Shown: positions 32,173 through 40,782, counted from the stretch's first letter. The stretch is DNA of 64,000 nucleotides from an uncultured Alistipes sp. (GCA_900768045.1 CAAGBL010000062.1:1-64000); one strand, 5' to 3'. Program-made: numbers and translations. Notes: generated by a model from the sequence alone, not told the origin.

Positions 32173-32775
32173 CTATTTAATAAGCTGCATGAACTCGTCA
32201 CGAGTACGAGGATCCGAGAGGAAACAACCTGTAAATGCAGATGTGGTAGTCACGGAGCGCTGCTTCTCAACACCACGCATCTGCATACATGTATGGCTTG
32301 CCTCTATAACTACGGCTACGCCAAGTGGGTTGAGGGCCTGCTGAATGCTGTCACGAATCTGCACTGTAAGGCGCTCCTGCACCTGAAGACGGCGAGCAAA
32401 GCACTCGACAACACGTGCAATCTTCGACAAACCAGTGATATATCCGTTAGGAATATATGCTACGTGTGCCTTGCCGATGAATGGTAGCATGTGGTGCTCG
32501 CATACCGAGAATAGCTCGATATCCTTTACCAATACCATCTGCTGGTACTCCTCCTTAAATATTGCTGAACGCAGAATGTCGATAGGGTCTTGCGAGTATC
32601 CCTTCGTGATGAACGACATCGCCTTGGCAACACGCTCAGGAGTTTTGAGCAATCCCTCACGCTCGGGATCTTCGCCAAGAAGTCGCAAAATCTCACGATA
32701 GTGGCCCATCAACGCCTCGATCTTCTCGGGGTTGTATATATCTTCTCTGCGGTAGTTTACAATCAACTCGTCCAT
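32173..32775 (-). CDS. folE: GTP cyclohydrolase I FolE
   Basis: A 200-residue enzyme that opens GTP to dihydroneopterin triphosphate, the first step to folate or other pterins. Zinc ligands are the Cys and His of SVCEHHMLPF and the Cys of HTCMQMRGVEK. The motif GLSKIARVVECFARRLQVQERLT is intact, as is the phosphate-binding start LLKTPERVAKAM. Length is normal. A minus-strand TACTTTTG, a possible -7 box, lies ~20 bp upstream (32796-32803). Confidence 0.96.
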   Translation of the reverse strand: MDELIVNYRREDIYNPEKIEALMGHYREILRLLGEDPEREGLLKTPERVAKAMSFITKGYSQDPIDILRSAIFKEEYQQMVLVKDIELFSVCEHHMLPFIGKAHVAYIPNGYITGLSKIARVVECFARRLQVQERLTVQIRDSIQQALNPLGVAVVIEASHTCMQMRGVEKQRSVTTTSAFTGCFLSDPRTRDEFMQLIK

Positions 32776-32833
32776 ATACTTTATTTATTATAGAGCAAAA
32801 GTAGGTATTTTATTCAATCTCTTGATAAAATGG

Positions 32834-32861
32834 GAATGGCTAATTTGTTTTCGAGCCATTC
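32834..32861 (-). terminator. Terminator of the rpsP-rimM operon
   Basis: GAATGGCT/AGCCATTC stem with a 12-base loop, followed on the minus strand by CCCATTTTATC, just past the rimM stop. Confidence 0.7.
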
Positions 32862-32869
32862 TTCTGCAC

Positions 32870-33364
32870 CTATAGCTCGAGCAACCCTTCGGGAAGCACA
32901 AATTTTATTATGCGTTTATCGAAGTCGATATGCGCTATAAACTCCTCCTGTGCGGGTATGAGATGAGCTTTATCCTCTAATGTTATTTCGAACAGAGGAT
33001 TTGCCTCGTTGTCGTAGTAGTCGGTAAGCTCACCCTTGAGTTTGCCTACCATAACCTTGAAGCCGATGAGATCCTCCATGTAGAACTCGTCATCGCTCTC
33101 CTCCTCTTCCTCCTCGATAAATATCTCACGGCCGACCAAGAAATCCTCGGCACGGCGTGTTGTGTTGATGTCGTCAAATGTGACTACTGCACCCGCCTGA
33201 CCACGACGTTCGAACTTAGAACAATAAAGAGGAACCGCAAGTTCATCTATATAGACAAACAGCGGTTCCTCAAATTGGAAGTCGTCGGGGAATGAAGCGT
33301 AGAGCGAAATCATCACTCCACCCTCAGTGCCGAACAATCGGCCTATGCGTCCCACGGCGAGCAT
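32870..33364 (-). CDS. rimM: Ribosome maturation factor RimM
   Basis: A 164-residue 16S processing factor for the 30S head. The start at 33364 (MLAVGRIGRLFGTEGG) is required: the open frame continues upstream, but that part is the antisense-free shadow of rpsP with nonsense Leu/Arg composition. The N-terminal RimM domain spans ~1-85; an acidic stretch EEEEEESDDE separates it from the C-terminal PRC-barrel (KVMVGKLKGELTDYYD..., ending HIDFDKRIIKFVLPEGLLEL). It follows rpsP by 16 bp, the usual pairing. Confidence 0.93.
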   Translation of the reverse strand: MLAVGRIGRLFGTEGGVMISLYASFPDDFQFEEPLFVYIDELAVPLYCSKFERRGQAGAVVTFDDINTTRRAEDFLVGREIFIEEEEEESDDEFYMEDLIGFKVMVGKLKGELTDYYDNEANPLFEITLEDKAHLIPAQEEFIAHIDFDKRIIKFVLPEGLLEL

Positions 33365-33380
33365 CGCACCTTCAGAAGGA

Positions 33381-33911
33381 TTAAGCCTCCTCAGCAGGAG
33401 CCTCAGTCTCTGTAGCCTCCTCTGCAGCAGCAGCGGCAGCCTCTGCAGCAGCCTGAGCCTTCTTCTCAGCGATAGCAGCAGCACGCTCCTCCTTAACCTT
33501 AGCCTCAGCAGCAAGCTGAGCCTTCTTAGCAGCGTTAGCATCAGATGCGAGCTTGTTGCTCTTTGCATCGATCTTGCCCTGCTTCTCCTCAGCCCACTTG
33601 TTGAACTTAGCCTCAGCCTCAGCCTCAGTGAATGCGCCCTTAGCTACACCACCCAAAAGGTGCTTCTTATACAAAACGCCCTTGTACGAGAGAATTGCTC
33701 GACAAGTGTCAGTAGGTTGTGCGCCCTTCATAACCCAATCCAAAGTTCGGTCGAACTTCAAATCGATTGTAGCAGGATTCGTGTTAGGGTTGTAAGTACC
33801 CAACTTCTCGATGAACTTACCATCACGTGGCGCTCTGCTATCTGCGGCAACGATGTGGTAGAAAGCATAACCCTTCTTACCGTGACGTGCCAAACGAATT
33901 TTAACAGCCAT
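33381..33911 (-). CDS. rpsP: 30S ribosomal protein S16
   Basis: A 176-residue S16. The conserved core is residues 1-85 (MAVKIRLARHGKKGYAFYHI, then YNPNTNPATIDLKFDRTLDWVMKGAQPTDT). The C-terminal half is a Lys/Ala/Glu-rich, probably helical tail ending in poly-Ala and EAPAEEA; long tails of this kind are common in Bacteroidetes S16. An exact promoter precedes it (33975-34005), and rimM follows. Confidence 0.97.
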   Translation of the reverse strand: MAVKIRLARHGKKGYAFYHIVAADSRAPRDGKFIEKLGTYNPNTNPATIDLKFDRTLDWVMKGAQPTDTCRAILSYKGVLYKKHLLGGVAKGAFTEAEAEAKFNKWAEEKQGKIDAKSNKLASDANAAKKAQLAAEAKVKEERAAAIAEKKAQAAAEAAAAAAEEATETEAPAEEA

Positions 33912-33974
33912 TTGCTATAAAATTTATTGGTTAAAAAATAATTACGCTCAACCCATTTTGGGTTTTTAAGCCCG

Positions 33975-34005
33975 CAAATGTACGAACAATTTTTTGATTT
34001 ACAAA
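33975..34005 (-). promoter_or_regulatory. Promoter of rpsP-rimM
   Basis: Minus strand: TTTG at 34005-34002, 19-bp spacer, TACATTTG at 33982-33975. Both boxes match the Bacteroidetes consensus; the leader is about 57 nt. Confidence 0.8.
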
Positions 34006-34083
34006 TATTTTACTCTCTTTTTTCTGTTTTAGGCCCACATTTTGCACTATTCAAAGTGTGTTTAACTTAAAAATATTATTTTT

Positions 34084-34548
34084 ATGATGCCAGTAAAGAA
34101 ATTTAATCGACTTCCAGGTGTCTTTAGTGACCTGTTTTACGACCAGTGGCCAGAGGTCTTTGCTAAGCGTGGTGCACAGCCTGCAATTAACGTCATTGAG
34201 ACTGACAAAAAGTTCAAGGTGGAGATTGCTGCTCCGGGTATGACCAAAGATGATTTTCGTGTGGAACTGAATGCCGACAATCAACTTATTGTGTGCATGG
34301 AGAAGAGGTGTGAGGAGGGTGATAAGAAGGATTGTTGCATGGAGAAGGATTGCGACAACGATGAGAAGCATCAGTATCTCCGTCATGAGTTCTCGTATGC
34401 CTCATGCCGTCAGGTCTTTAATCTTCCCGAAAATATTGATAGAGACAATATTAAGGCGAAGATGAAGCATGGTGTGCTGCATATTAAGCTTCCAAAGAAG
34501 GCTGTTGTGGATAAGCCAGCGAATGTGAAGATGATTACAGTCGAGTAG
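34084..34548 (+). CDS. Small heat-shock protein (Hsp20/alpha-crystallin)
   Basis: A 154-residue ATP-independent holdase chaperone. The alpha-crystallin domain spans ~residues 38-140: INVIETDKKFKVEIAAPGM, the central FRVELNADNQLIV, and the closing GVLHIKLPKKA. An unusual insert (about residues 70-90) rich in Cys, Lys and Asp (CEEGDKKDCCMEKDCDND) sits in the L57-type loop. Cysteine clusters there are not usual and could respond to redox or metal. The gene is alone, with a bidirectional terminator after it. Confidence 0.92.
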   Translation: MMPVKKFNRLPGVFSDLFYDQWPEVFAKRGAQPAINVIETDKKFKVEIAAPGMTKDDFRVELNADNQLIVCMEKRCEEGDKKDCCMEKDCDNDEKHQYLRHEFSYASCRQVFNLPENIDRDNIKAKMKHGVLHIKLPKKAVVDKPANVKMITVE

Positions 34549-34560
34549 TTTTTTTACAAA

Positions 34561-34587
34561 GATGACCGAGCGTATGGCTCGGTCATC
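34561..34587. terminator. Bidirectional terminator between hsp20 and a lipoprotein gene
   Basis: Perfect stem GATGACCGAG/CTCGGTCATC between convergent genes. On the minus strand it is followed by TTTGTAAAAAAA. Confidence 0.75.
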
Positions 34588-34594
34588 TGCGTTA

Positions 34595-35158
34595 TTAGAT
34601 AATCTCCTCTACAATAACTATCTCATTTGCATTGTGTATCTGTGGACGTCGTACGATTATTTGGTCGTTGTGTAGTGAGTCACGTGATACTATTTCGTCG
34701 AATTTTAGTTGTGTGCCCAACTCCTCCATAAGGCGTAGACTGAGGGTTGTAGTTGTTACGTTGTGCCACGTGTCGCTAAAGCACATGGTGACATACTCGC
34801 CCCATGATGTGCCACTCCTCTCTATGTATACGCCCACCTCGTCACGGCCATCGTTGTTGATGTCGCCCTCAAGGGTTAAGTTACTCAGCTTGTTGTGCGA
34901 CTCAAAGAGTGTGCTATCCTTCCTATTTATTATTAATATGTAGCACTCATGGCTGATTGCCATAGTCGAGTCACGCTCCACGATGTGGAATATCTCCGCC
35001 GTGTCGTTGGTGTTTTCGCCCTTAAAGTTACCCTTTACCGAGCCTAAGAGCTCTGTGTTGTCAAATATTGTAGGTTCAGTAATTTCAGATGTCTTTGGCG
35101 ACTGAAGGCACGAGCTGAGAATAAGTGCTACTATAAAGCTTAAGATGCGATAGGTCAT
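34595..35158 (-). CDS. Hypothetical lipoprotein with an FG-GAP-like calcium loop
   Basis: A 187-residue predicted lipoprotein (signal MTYRILSFIVALILSSC). The middle has LTLEGDINNDGRDEVGVY, the D-x-N-x-D-G-x-D-E loop of FG-GAP/VCBS-type repeats that binds calcium, but only one copy is present. No catalytic motif is seen. It starts 2 bp after the zinc-ribbon membrane protein gene and is part of a three-gene minus-strand operon of small envelope proteins. Confidence 0.7.
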   Translation of the reverse strand: MTYRILSFIVALILSSCLQSPKTSEITEPTIFDNTELLGSVKGNFKGENTNDTAEIFHIVERDSTMAISHECYILIINRKDSTLFESHNKLSNLTLEGDINNDGRDEVGVYIERSGTSWGEYVTMCFSDTWHNVTTTTLSLRLMEELGTQLKFDEIVSRDSLHNDQIIVRRPQIHNANEIVIVEEII

Positions 35159-35160
35159 AA

Positions 35161-35574
35161 CTACTCTTTTTTATCTTTTTCTCTGAGCATTCTTGATGTC
35201 TCGGCCAAGGTTCGTAGTATTGCCCACGATACGAGTGATGTTAAGAATATTGCTATGGCTGATACGATTGATAAAAGCGTGGTATTGTTGTGGTTAATCT
35301 CCACTATATTAGGCATAAGTAGAGCTCCTAATGTAAGGAATATTCCGAGAATAAGCGTGATGTCGGCAGCATAGATAAGTACCGACTCTCGAAATATATA
35401 TCTATTCTTTTTTACTTCGCCATTGTTTGCGTAGTTGCTTACTACAACAACCTCTTGCTGTTCGCTATTTTCGCACTCCACAGTTCGCTCAGCGCCACAC
35501 TTAGGACAGTGGTCGATCTCGGTCGAAAGTAGGGTGTTGCAGTTGCGGCAAAGCCAAGTGTTATTCTCGCTCAT
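35161..35574 (-). CDS. Zinc-ribbon membrane protein
   Basis: A 137-residue protein with an N-terminal four-cysteine zinc ribbon (CRNCNTLL...HCPKCGAE, residues ~9-28), a hydrophilic linker and two transmembrane helices (~residues 68-92 and 100-120), ending in a basic tail. This is a common layout for small uncharacterised bacterial membrane proteins. It lies between the Cys-rich peptide gene (7-bp gap) and the lipoprotein gene (2-bp gap), so the three are co-transcribed. Confidence 0.75.
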   Translation of the reverse strand: MSENNTWLCRNCNTLLSTEIDHCPKCGAERTVECENSEQQEVVVVSNYANNGEVKKNRYIFRESVLIYAADITLILGIFLTLGALLMPNIVEINHNNTTLLSIVSAIAIFLTSLVSWAILRTLAETSRMLREKDKKE

Positions 35575-35581
35575 GGTTCAG

Positions 35582-35833
35582 CTATTTTGAGTGGTCGATG
35601 TCGCAGCCTGCGCAGTTGCCCGAGCAGATGCTGTTGTCGTTGCAGTCGTCGAGGCCCATATCCTCACGAGTCTCCTGCACGGCACACTTGATACCCATCT
35701 TCTGCATGTTTGGGTTGGTCGATATCTCCGACTCGATGTGGTGCCCCTTGAAGATGTATGTTAGCGACATTGCGAGGGCAAAAAATCCTACTACAGCAAT
35801 GGCGGCAATAACAGTAATTAGAATAGTATTCAT
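35582..35833 (-). CDS. Small single-pass membrane protein with Cys-rich tail
   Basis: An 83-residue protein: one transmembrane helix (~residues 4-29), then a soluble tail with cysteines in CAVQETREDMGLDDCNDNSIC followed by SGNCAGCDIDHSK. The closing CxxxCxxC pattern could bind an Fe-S cluster or metal. It recalls, without clear homology, small Cys-tailed maturation proteins such as NqrM. It has an exact promoter (35878-35909) and leads a three-gene operon. Confidence 0.72.
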   Translation of the reverse strand: MNTILITVIAAIAVVGFFALAMSLTYIFKGHHIESEISTNPNMQKMGIKCAVQETREDMGLDDCNDNSICSGNCAGCDIDHSK

Positions 35834-35877
35834 TCTCTTTTTGTTAAAAACTTAGTTTTTAGTTGCTTTTTCGAGTG

Positions 35878-35909
35878 CAAATTTATATATTTGCAGTTGA
35901 TTTTGCAAA
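35878..35909 (-). promoter_or_regulatory. Promoter of the Cys-rich/zinc-ribbon/lipoprotein operon
   Basis: Minus strand: TTTG at 35909-35906, 20-bp spacer, TAAATTTG at 35885-35878, exact to consensus. Confidence 0.8.
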
Positions 35910-35971
35910 TGTTATAGCAAATCATTAGATAAAAGCTGTATATAATTGTTTTATACTCACTTGATTACTCT

Positions 35972-37312
35972 ATGAAGATTGTTATCGCTGGTGCTGGAGA
36001 TATGGGTGTGCATCTGGCAAAGATGCTTAGTGGTAATGACCACGATATAACCGTTGTAGATGTTGATGCCAAAGCCTTAGCCGAGGTTGATAGCCTTGTA
36101 GATGTGGTCACAGTTGAGGGTGATACAACACAATTCTCGGTTCTGCGCAAGGCAGGAGTTCGAAAGTGTGACCTCTTTATTGCGGTGCGTTCAGTCGAGA
36201 ACGACAATATCCTTTCGGCAGTTGTTGCTAAGCAGATGGGCGCAAAGAAGACTATTGCACGTGTTGATAGTAGCGAGTATCTCGAACCTAACAGTAAGGA
36301 GGTATTTATTGACATGGGTATCGACTATATCTTCTATCCCGAGCATATTGCGGCACGTGAGGTCATCAATCTCTTGGGTCATACCTCAACAACTGAGTAT
36401 GTTGAGTTTGCGGGCGGTAAGCTATCGTTGGTGGCCTTTCGCTTGGAGCTCACCTCGCCACTTCTTGGCAAGAGTGTCATAGATAGAGAGAACTTTGATG
36501 AAGATATCGACTATCGCACAGTAGCTATTGTGCGAGGTTCTCGAACAATAATCCCTAATGCTGATGATAGCTACGAGGAGGGAGATATTGTCTACGTCAT
36601 TGCACGTAACAATGCTACCCAACGTGTTGTTGAGCAGTCGGGACGCAAAGAGGTTGTCATTCGCAATATGATGATTTTGGGTGGCTCACGTATTGGTGTT
36701 CGTATTGCTCGTGAGTTGCAGGAGGATGTAAACATCAAGCTTGTAGACTACAATGCTGAGAAGGCTTTCCGTCTTGCTGAGTATTTGGATAAGACGCTTA
36801 TTATCAACGAGGACGGTCGTGATACAGAGGCTATGCTCGAGGAGGATATTCAGGGTATGGACGCTTTTGTTGCCGTTACGGGACGTAGCGAGACAAATAT
36901 CCTTGCAGCGATGCTTGCAAAGCGTATGGGCGTGAGGAAGGTTATTGCCGAGGTTGAGAATATCAACTATATCTCGCTTGCTGAGAGCATCGGCGTTGAT
37001 ACTATCATCAACAAGAAACTCGTTACGGCATCAAACATCTTCCGCTTTACTATGGCAACTGATGTGCAGGCCGTCAAGTGTCTCACAGGCAGTCAGGCCG
37101 AGGTTATGGAGTTTATCGTTAAGCCAAATGCTCCAGCTACAAAGGTGCCAGTAAGCGAGATGGGACTTCCTGATGAGGCAATTATCGGTGGCGTGGTGCG
37201 TGGCGATAGAGTCTTTATTGCTGTTGATGATACCGAGATTATGCCATACGACCGTGTTGTTGTATTCTCGATGCCTGAGTGTGTGATGCAGGTTGCCGAG
37301 TACTTTAATTAG
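35972..37312 (+). CDS. trkA: Trk potassium uptake regulatory subunit TrkA
   Basis: A 446-residue cytoplasmic gating subunit with two RCK units. Each has an NAD-binding Rossmann fold (IAGAGDMGVHLAKML at residues 3-17, ILGGSRIGVRIAREL near residue 232) and a TrkA-C domain (around 140-220 and 370-446). Length matches TrkA. The channel subunit TrkH is not in the window. It starts a plus-strand run of housekeeping genes; a 34-bp gap separates it from the nucleoside kinase gene. Confidence 0.94.
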   Translation: MKIVIAGAGDMGVHLAKMLSGNDHDITVVDVDAKALAEVDSLVDVVTVEGDTTQFSVLRKAGVRKCDLFIAVRSVENDNILSAVVAKQMGAKKTIARVDSSEYLEPNSKEVFIDMGIDYIFYPEHIAAREVINLLGHTSTTEYVEFAGGKLSLVAFRLELTSPLLGKSVIDRENFDEDIDYRTVAIVRGSRTIIPNADDSYEEGDIVYVIARNNATQRVVEQSGRKEVVIRNMMILGGSRIGVRIARELQEDVNIKLVDYNAEKAFRLAEYLDKTLIINEDGRDTEAMLEEDIQGMDAFVAVTGRSETNILAAMLAKRMGVRKVIAEVENINYISLAESIGVDTIINKKLVTASNIFRFTMATDVQAVKCLTGSQAEVMEFIVKPNAPATKVPVSEMGLPDEAIIGGVVRGDRVFIAVDDTEIMPYDRVVVFSMPECVMQVAEYFN

Positions 37313-37345
37313 CAGATAAATTACAATATATAAAACTACTGACTT

Positions 37346-37966
37346 ATGTATATAGCTATTGCCGGTAATATTGGTAGCGGAAAGACAACGCTCACTGAGA
37401 TACTTACAAAGCGCTATGGGGCTAAGGCCTACTACGAAAATCTCGCTAACCCCTATATTAGCGACTTTTATGAGGATATGGGACGCTGGTCGTTCCACCT
37501 TCAGTTGTGGTTCTTGGGTAGCCGCATTCAGCAGACCTTGGAGATGTTGGCTGATGGCTCGGAGAATATCGTTCAAGACCGTACGATATACGAAGATGCC
37601 CATATCTTTGCCAATAATCTTCATGCTATGGGTCTTATGGCGAGTCGTGATTTCGATACCTATATGAAGATGTTTAACATCGAGCAGGACTTGTTGCCTA
37701 AGCCCGATGTGCTCATCTATCTCAAGGCGAGTGTTCCTACACTCATCTCACAGATTAAGATGCGAGGCCGAGAGTATGAGCAGAATATCGACGAGGAGTA
37801 CCTATGCCGCCTTAACGACAAGTACAATCACTGGATTGAGAACATTTATGAGGGACGTGTACTTGTTGTTGATAAGGATACCGATGATTTCGTTGCAGAT
37901 CCTTCGATTATTGACCGTATATGTGCCGAGGTTGAGGAGATGTGTAGCGGTAAACGTCAACTATAA
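37346..37966 (+). CDS. Deoxynucleoside kinase
   Basis: A 206-residue salvage kinase of the dCK/dGK family. The P-loop GNIGSGKTT lies at residues 7-15. The lid/catalytic DRS-like motif appears as QDRTIYEDAHIFA, and FHLQLWFLGSRIQQ fits the substrate-site helix. It would phosphorylate deoxyadenosine or deoxyguanosine; the exact base cannot be told. It ends 6 bp before the ATG of the rRNA methyltransferase gene. Confidence 0.9.
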   Translation: MYIAIAGNIGSGKTTLTEILTKRYGAKAYYENLANPYISDFYEDMGRWSFHLQLWFLGSRIQQTLEMLADGSENIVQDRTIYEDAHIFANNLHAMGLMASRDFDTYMKMFNIEQDLLPKPDVLIYLKASVPTLISQIKMRGREYEQNIDEEYLCRLNDKYNHWIENIYEGRVLVVDKDTDDFVADPSIIDRICAEVEEMCSGKRQL

Positions 37967-37972
37967 TTTGTG

Positions 37973-39334
37973 ATGCTACCACTTCCCGAGGAGTTTAAGG
38001 CGACGATGTGTCGTGCGCTGGGCGATGACGAGGCAGCAAGGTTGTTTGCGGCTCTCGATACCGAGCCAGAGGTCTCGATACGTCTTAACCCTATGAAGCC
38101 TGCCGAGACCTTCGATGGCGAGAGTGTCGGCTGGTCGGAGCATGGTCGTTACCTTGGTGAGCGTCCTCAATTTACGCTCGATCCACATCTTCACGGTGGC
38201 GTCTACTATGTTCAGGAGGCCTCGTCGCAGTTTGTTGGCTACTTGCTTAAGGGCTTGGACTTGCGTGGTTGCAGGGTGCTGGATATGTGTGCAGCGCCTG
38301 GCGGTAAGAGTACTATATACTCTACGTTGGTAGGTCATGAGGGTTTGGTTGTGGCTAACGATATTAGTCGTAGCCGTGCGCTCGCCCTTGCCGATAATGT
38401 TCAGCGCTGGGGCATGGGAAATGTGGTTGTCACGAATAATGAGCCTCAGCATATCTCAGCCTTTAAACATTGGTTCGATGTCGTTGCTGTAGATGCACCA
38501 TGTTCGGGCGAGGGTATGTTTCGCAAGATGGAGGAGGCACGCACCGAGTGGAGTCCGTCGGCTCCAGAGCAGTGTGCTGAGCGTCAGCGTGAGATACTTA
38601 GTGAGGCATGGCAAGCATTGCGCCCTGGAGGTACGCTTATCTATAGTACCTGCACCTTTAATCCTACCGAGGACGAGGGTATTGTCGAGTGGCTCATGGC
38701 AGAGTATGGCTCGGAGCTCGAGGCGGTAGAGGGTATTGATGTTGATGAAGAGTGGGGTATCACAACATGTCGTATTGGCGAGTTTCAGTGCTTCCACTTC
38801 TATCCGCATAAGGCTCGTGGCGAGGGCTTCTTTGCTGCTGTTGCCCGTAAGAAGGAGGGTGTTGTGCGTCGTCAGTCGCCAAAGCCTCGTCGTAAGCTCT
38901 TCTCACTTCCCGCAAAGAACGATATTCAGGAGCTTGAACGCTGGGTTGATGATACCTCAAATATTAGCTTTAGACAGATTGGCGATACTATGTATGGCTA
39001 TCATCGCTCTGTGGTTGACGATGTTGTGGCACTTAGCGAGGTGTTGTCGGTTATCTACTCGGGTGTCTGCATGGGGCAGATTTTCAAGCGCAAGCTGCGT
39101 CCCGAACACGCCTTGGCTTTGTTTGTAGGTATGAATGATAAGGCTGTGCCGAGTGTTGAGGTTAGCGAGGCCGATGCCTTAGATTATTTGCGTCGTCAGG
39201 ATATTTCGGCGTCGCAGTTTGAGGAGGGTATAAATAGAGTTATGTATCGAGGTGTTGCCATAGGCTTTGTTAAGCGTATTGGTGCTCGATGCAATAATAT
39301 GTATCCCAAGGATTTGAGAATAATGAAGTTATAA
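37973..39334 (+). CDS. rRNA (cytosine-C5) methyltransferase, RsmF/NOL1-NOP2-Sun type
   Basis: A 453-residue SAM-dependent RNA methyltransferase. SAM motif MCAAPGGKSTIYSTLV; catalytic pair Cys in VDAPCSGEGMFRK and Cys in YSTCTFNPTEDEG. The C-terminal ~150 residues form the extra PUA-like and RNA-binding region found in RsmF (16S C1407). The ATG at 37973 directly follows a GTG; ATG is preferred. RsmF is the best match by length and layout. Confidence 0.92.
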   Translation: MLPLPEEFKATMCRALGDDEAARLFAALDTEPEVSIRLNPMKPAETFDGESVGWSEHGRYLGERPQFTLDPHLHGGVYYVQEASSQFVGYLLKGLDLRGCRVLDMCAAPGGKSTIYSTLVGHEGLVVANDISRSRALALADNVQRWGMGNVVVTNNEPQHISAFKHWFDVVAVDAPCSGEGMFRKMEEARTEWSPSAPEQCAERQREILSEAWQALRPGGTLIYSTCTFNPTEDEGIVEWLMAEYGSELEAVEGIDVDEEWGITTCRIGEFQCFHFYPHKARGEGFFAAVARKKEGVVRRQSPKPRRKLFSLPAKNDIQELERWVDDTSNISFRQIGDTMYGYHRSVVDDVVALSEVLSVIYSGVCMGQIFKRKLRPEHALALFVGMNDKAVPSVEVSEADALDYLRRQDISASQFEEGINRVMYRGVAIGFVKRIGARCNNMYPKDLRIMKL

Positions 39335-39351
39335 ACTAAATATTTTATAAG

Positions 39352-39978
39352 ATGGCTAAGTTGTTGTACACTATGGGCGAGGTGACAGAGATGTTTGATG
39401 TTAATGCATCGCTCATTCGTTATTGGGAGTCGAAGTTCGACTGCATTAAGCCTCAAAAAAACAAGAAGGGTAACCGTCTGTTTACCCCTTCAGACATTGA
39501 GAACTTCAAGCTTATCTACCACCTCGTTAAGGAGAAGGGTATGACGCTTGAGGGCGCTAATAACACTATGAAGCGTCGTGGTAAGAAGCTCCATAAGGAG
39601 GTCTCTATCCTCGAGCGTTTGCAGAATATCCGTGCTATGCTTGTTGAGGTGCGCGAGTCTTTGGGCGAGGGTAGTGCTGTTGAGTATGAGGCACCTATTG
39701 AGGCTGTCAGCGACCTTATTGCCGATGTCGAGAAGGAGGCTAAGGCTCATGTTGTTGAGGTCGCAACAACACCTGAGGAGGTAGCTGTGCCAGATGTTGT
39801 CGAGGAGCCTAAGGCTGAGGAAGAGACAGCTCCAGAGCCACGTCGTCGTGGTCGTCCTCGTAAGGCTGAGAGTGCTGATGCTGAGGTTACTGAGTCTACT
39901 GCAGCACGTCGTCGCTCAAAGAAGAAGAAGGAGGAGAACCAGGAGTTGTTCCCATTCTACGAGCAGTCGTTGTTCTAA
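39352..39978 (+). CDS. MerR-family regulator with long charged C-terminal tail
   Basis: A 208-residue protein. The N-terminal MerR winged helix is clear (LYTMGEVTEMFDVNASLIRYWE...GNRLFTPSDIE, residues 4-50), followed by a helical dimerisation stretch to ~105. The remainder is a Glu/Ala/Val-rich, low-complexity tail with RRRGRPRK (an AT-hook-like patch) and RRRSKKKKEE near the end. No metal- or drug-binding domain is seen, so this is not a classical metal sensor. It sits 6 bp before the Nif3-like gene. Confidence 0.88.
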   Translation: MAKLLYTMGEVTEMFDVNASLIRYWESKFDCIKPQKNKKGNRLFTPSDIENFKLIYHLVKEKGMTLEGANNTMKRRGKKLHKEVSILERLQNIRAMLVEVRESLGEGSAVEYEAPIEAVSDLIADVEKEAKAHVVEVATTPEEVAVPDVVEEPKAEEETAPEPRRRGRPRKAESADAEVTESTAARRRSKKKKEENQELFPFYEQSLF

Positions 39979-39984
39979 GTTTTT

Positions 39985-40782
39985 ATGGCTATGAAGATAC
40001 GTGATGTTGTATCCGCCATCGAGGAGTTTGCGCCACTGAGGTTGCAGGATAGCTACGATAACTCTGGACTTATAGTTGGTCGTTATGACGATGAGGTGCA
40101 CGGCGTTTTATTGGCTGTCGATGTTACCGAGGAGGTTATCGCTGAGGCTCAGCGTGAGGGCTGCGACCTTATCATTACGCACCACCCAATAATCTTCACG
40201 CCCCTCAAGCGCCTTAACTCGTCAACCTACGTTGAGCGATGCGTGGAGCAGGCAATACGCCATGGTATAGCCCTCTATGCTTGTCATACAAACCTCGATA
40301 GTACGTTTGAGGGTATGAGCTGGCGTGTGGGCCACATGATTGGTCTCGAGAATATGAGCGTTCTTGAGCCTCGCCCTAACGAACCTAATGTGGGTTATGG
40401 TGTTGTTGGCGAGCTTGGTGCTGGCGTTGAGCCCACTGAGTTTATGCGTGGTGTTGCTGAATGGTTTAAGGTGGGTGCTATTCGCCATAGCGATATTCCA
40501 AGCGAGGAGTTCTGTATCCGTCGTGTTGCAGTGTGTACGGGCTCGGGTCGCTCGCTTATCGACGAGGCGTTACGCAGAGGTGCAGATGCCTATATCACGG
40601 CAGATCTTCGCTATAACGACTTTATGATGGGCGAAAATCGTATGATTTTGGTCGATATTGGCCATTTTGAGAGCGAATTTTGCGCAATTAACATCATAAA
40701 TGATGTATTATCGAAAAAAATGTGTAACTTTGCGGTTCGCAAGAGCGAAAGTTCTCGCAATCCAGTACACTACTTGTTCTAA
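39985..40782 (+). CDS. Nif3-like dinuclear metal-centre protein
   Basis: A 265-residue protein of the Nif3/YbgI family, annotated in many genomes as GTP cyclohydrolase I type 2-like. Metal ligands are visible: THHPIIFTPLKRL and ACHTNLD in the N-half and VDIGHFESE in the C-half. It lacks the PII-like insert that lengthens many homologs to about 370 residues. The true biochemical role of the family is unsettled. It follows the MerR gene directly and precedes the zinc-ribbon coiled-coil gene, a neighbourhood I recall as recurrent in Bacteroidetes. Confidence 0.92.
   Translation: MAMKIRDVVSAIEEFAPLRLQDSYDNSGLIVGRYDDEVHGVLLAVDVTEEVIAEAQREGCDLIITHHPIIFTPLKRLNSSTYVERCVEQAIRHGIALYACHTNLDSTFEGMSWRVGHMIGLENMSVLEPRPNEPNVGYGVVGELGAGVEPTEFMRGVAEWFKVGAIRHSDIPSEEFCIRRVAVCTGSGRSLIDEALRRGADAYITADLRYNDFMMGENRMILVDIGHFESEFCAINIINDVLSKKMCNFAVRKSESSRNPVHYLF

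Noticed and set aside
32870..33568. A longer RimM starting at 33568.
   Set aside because: The extra 68 residues are Leu/Arg nonsense from an out-of-frame reading of rpsP. The true start MLAVGRIGRLFG is at 33364.
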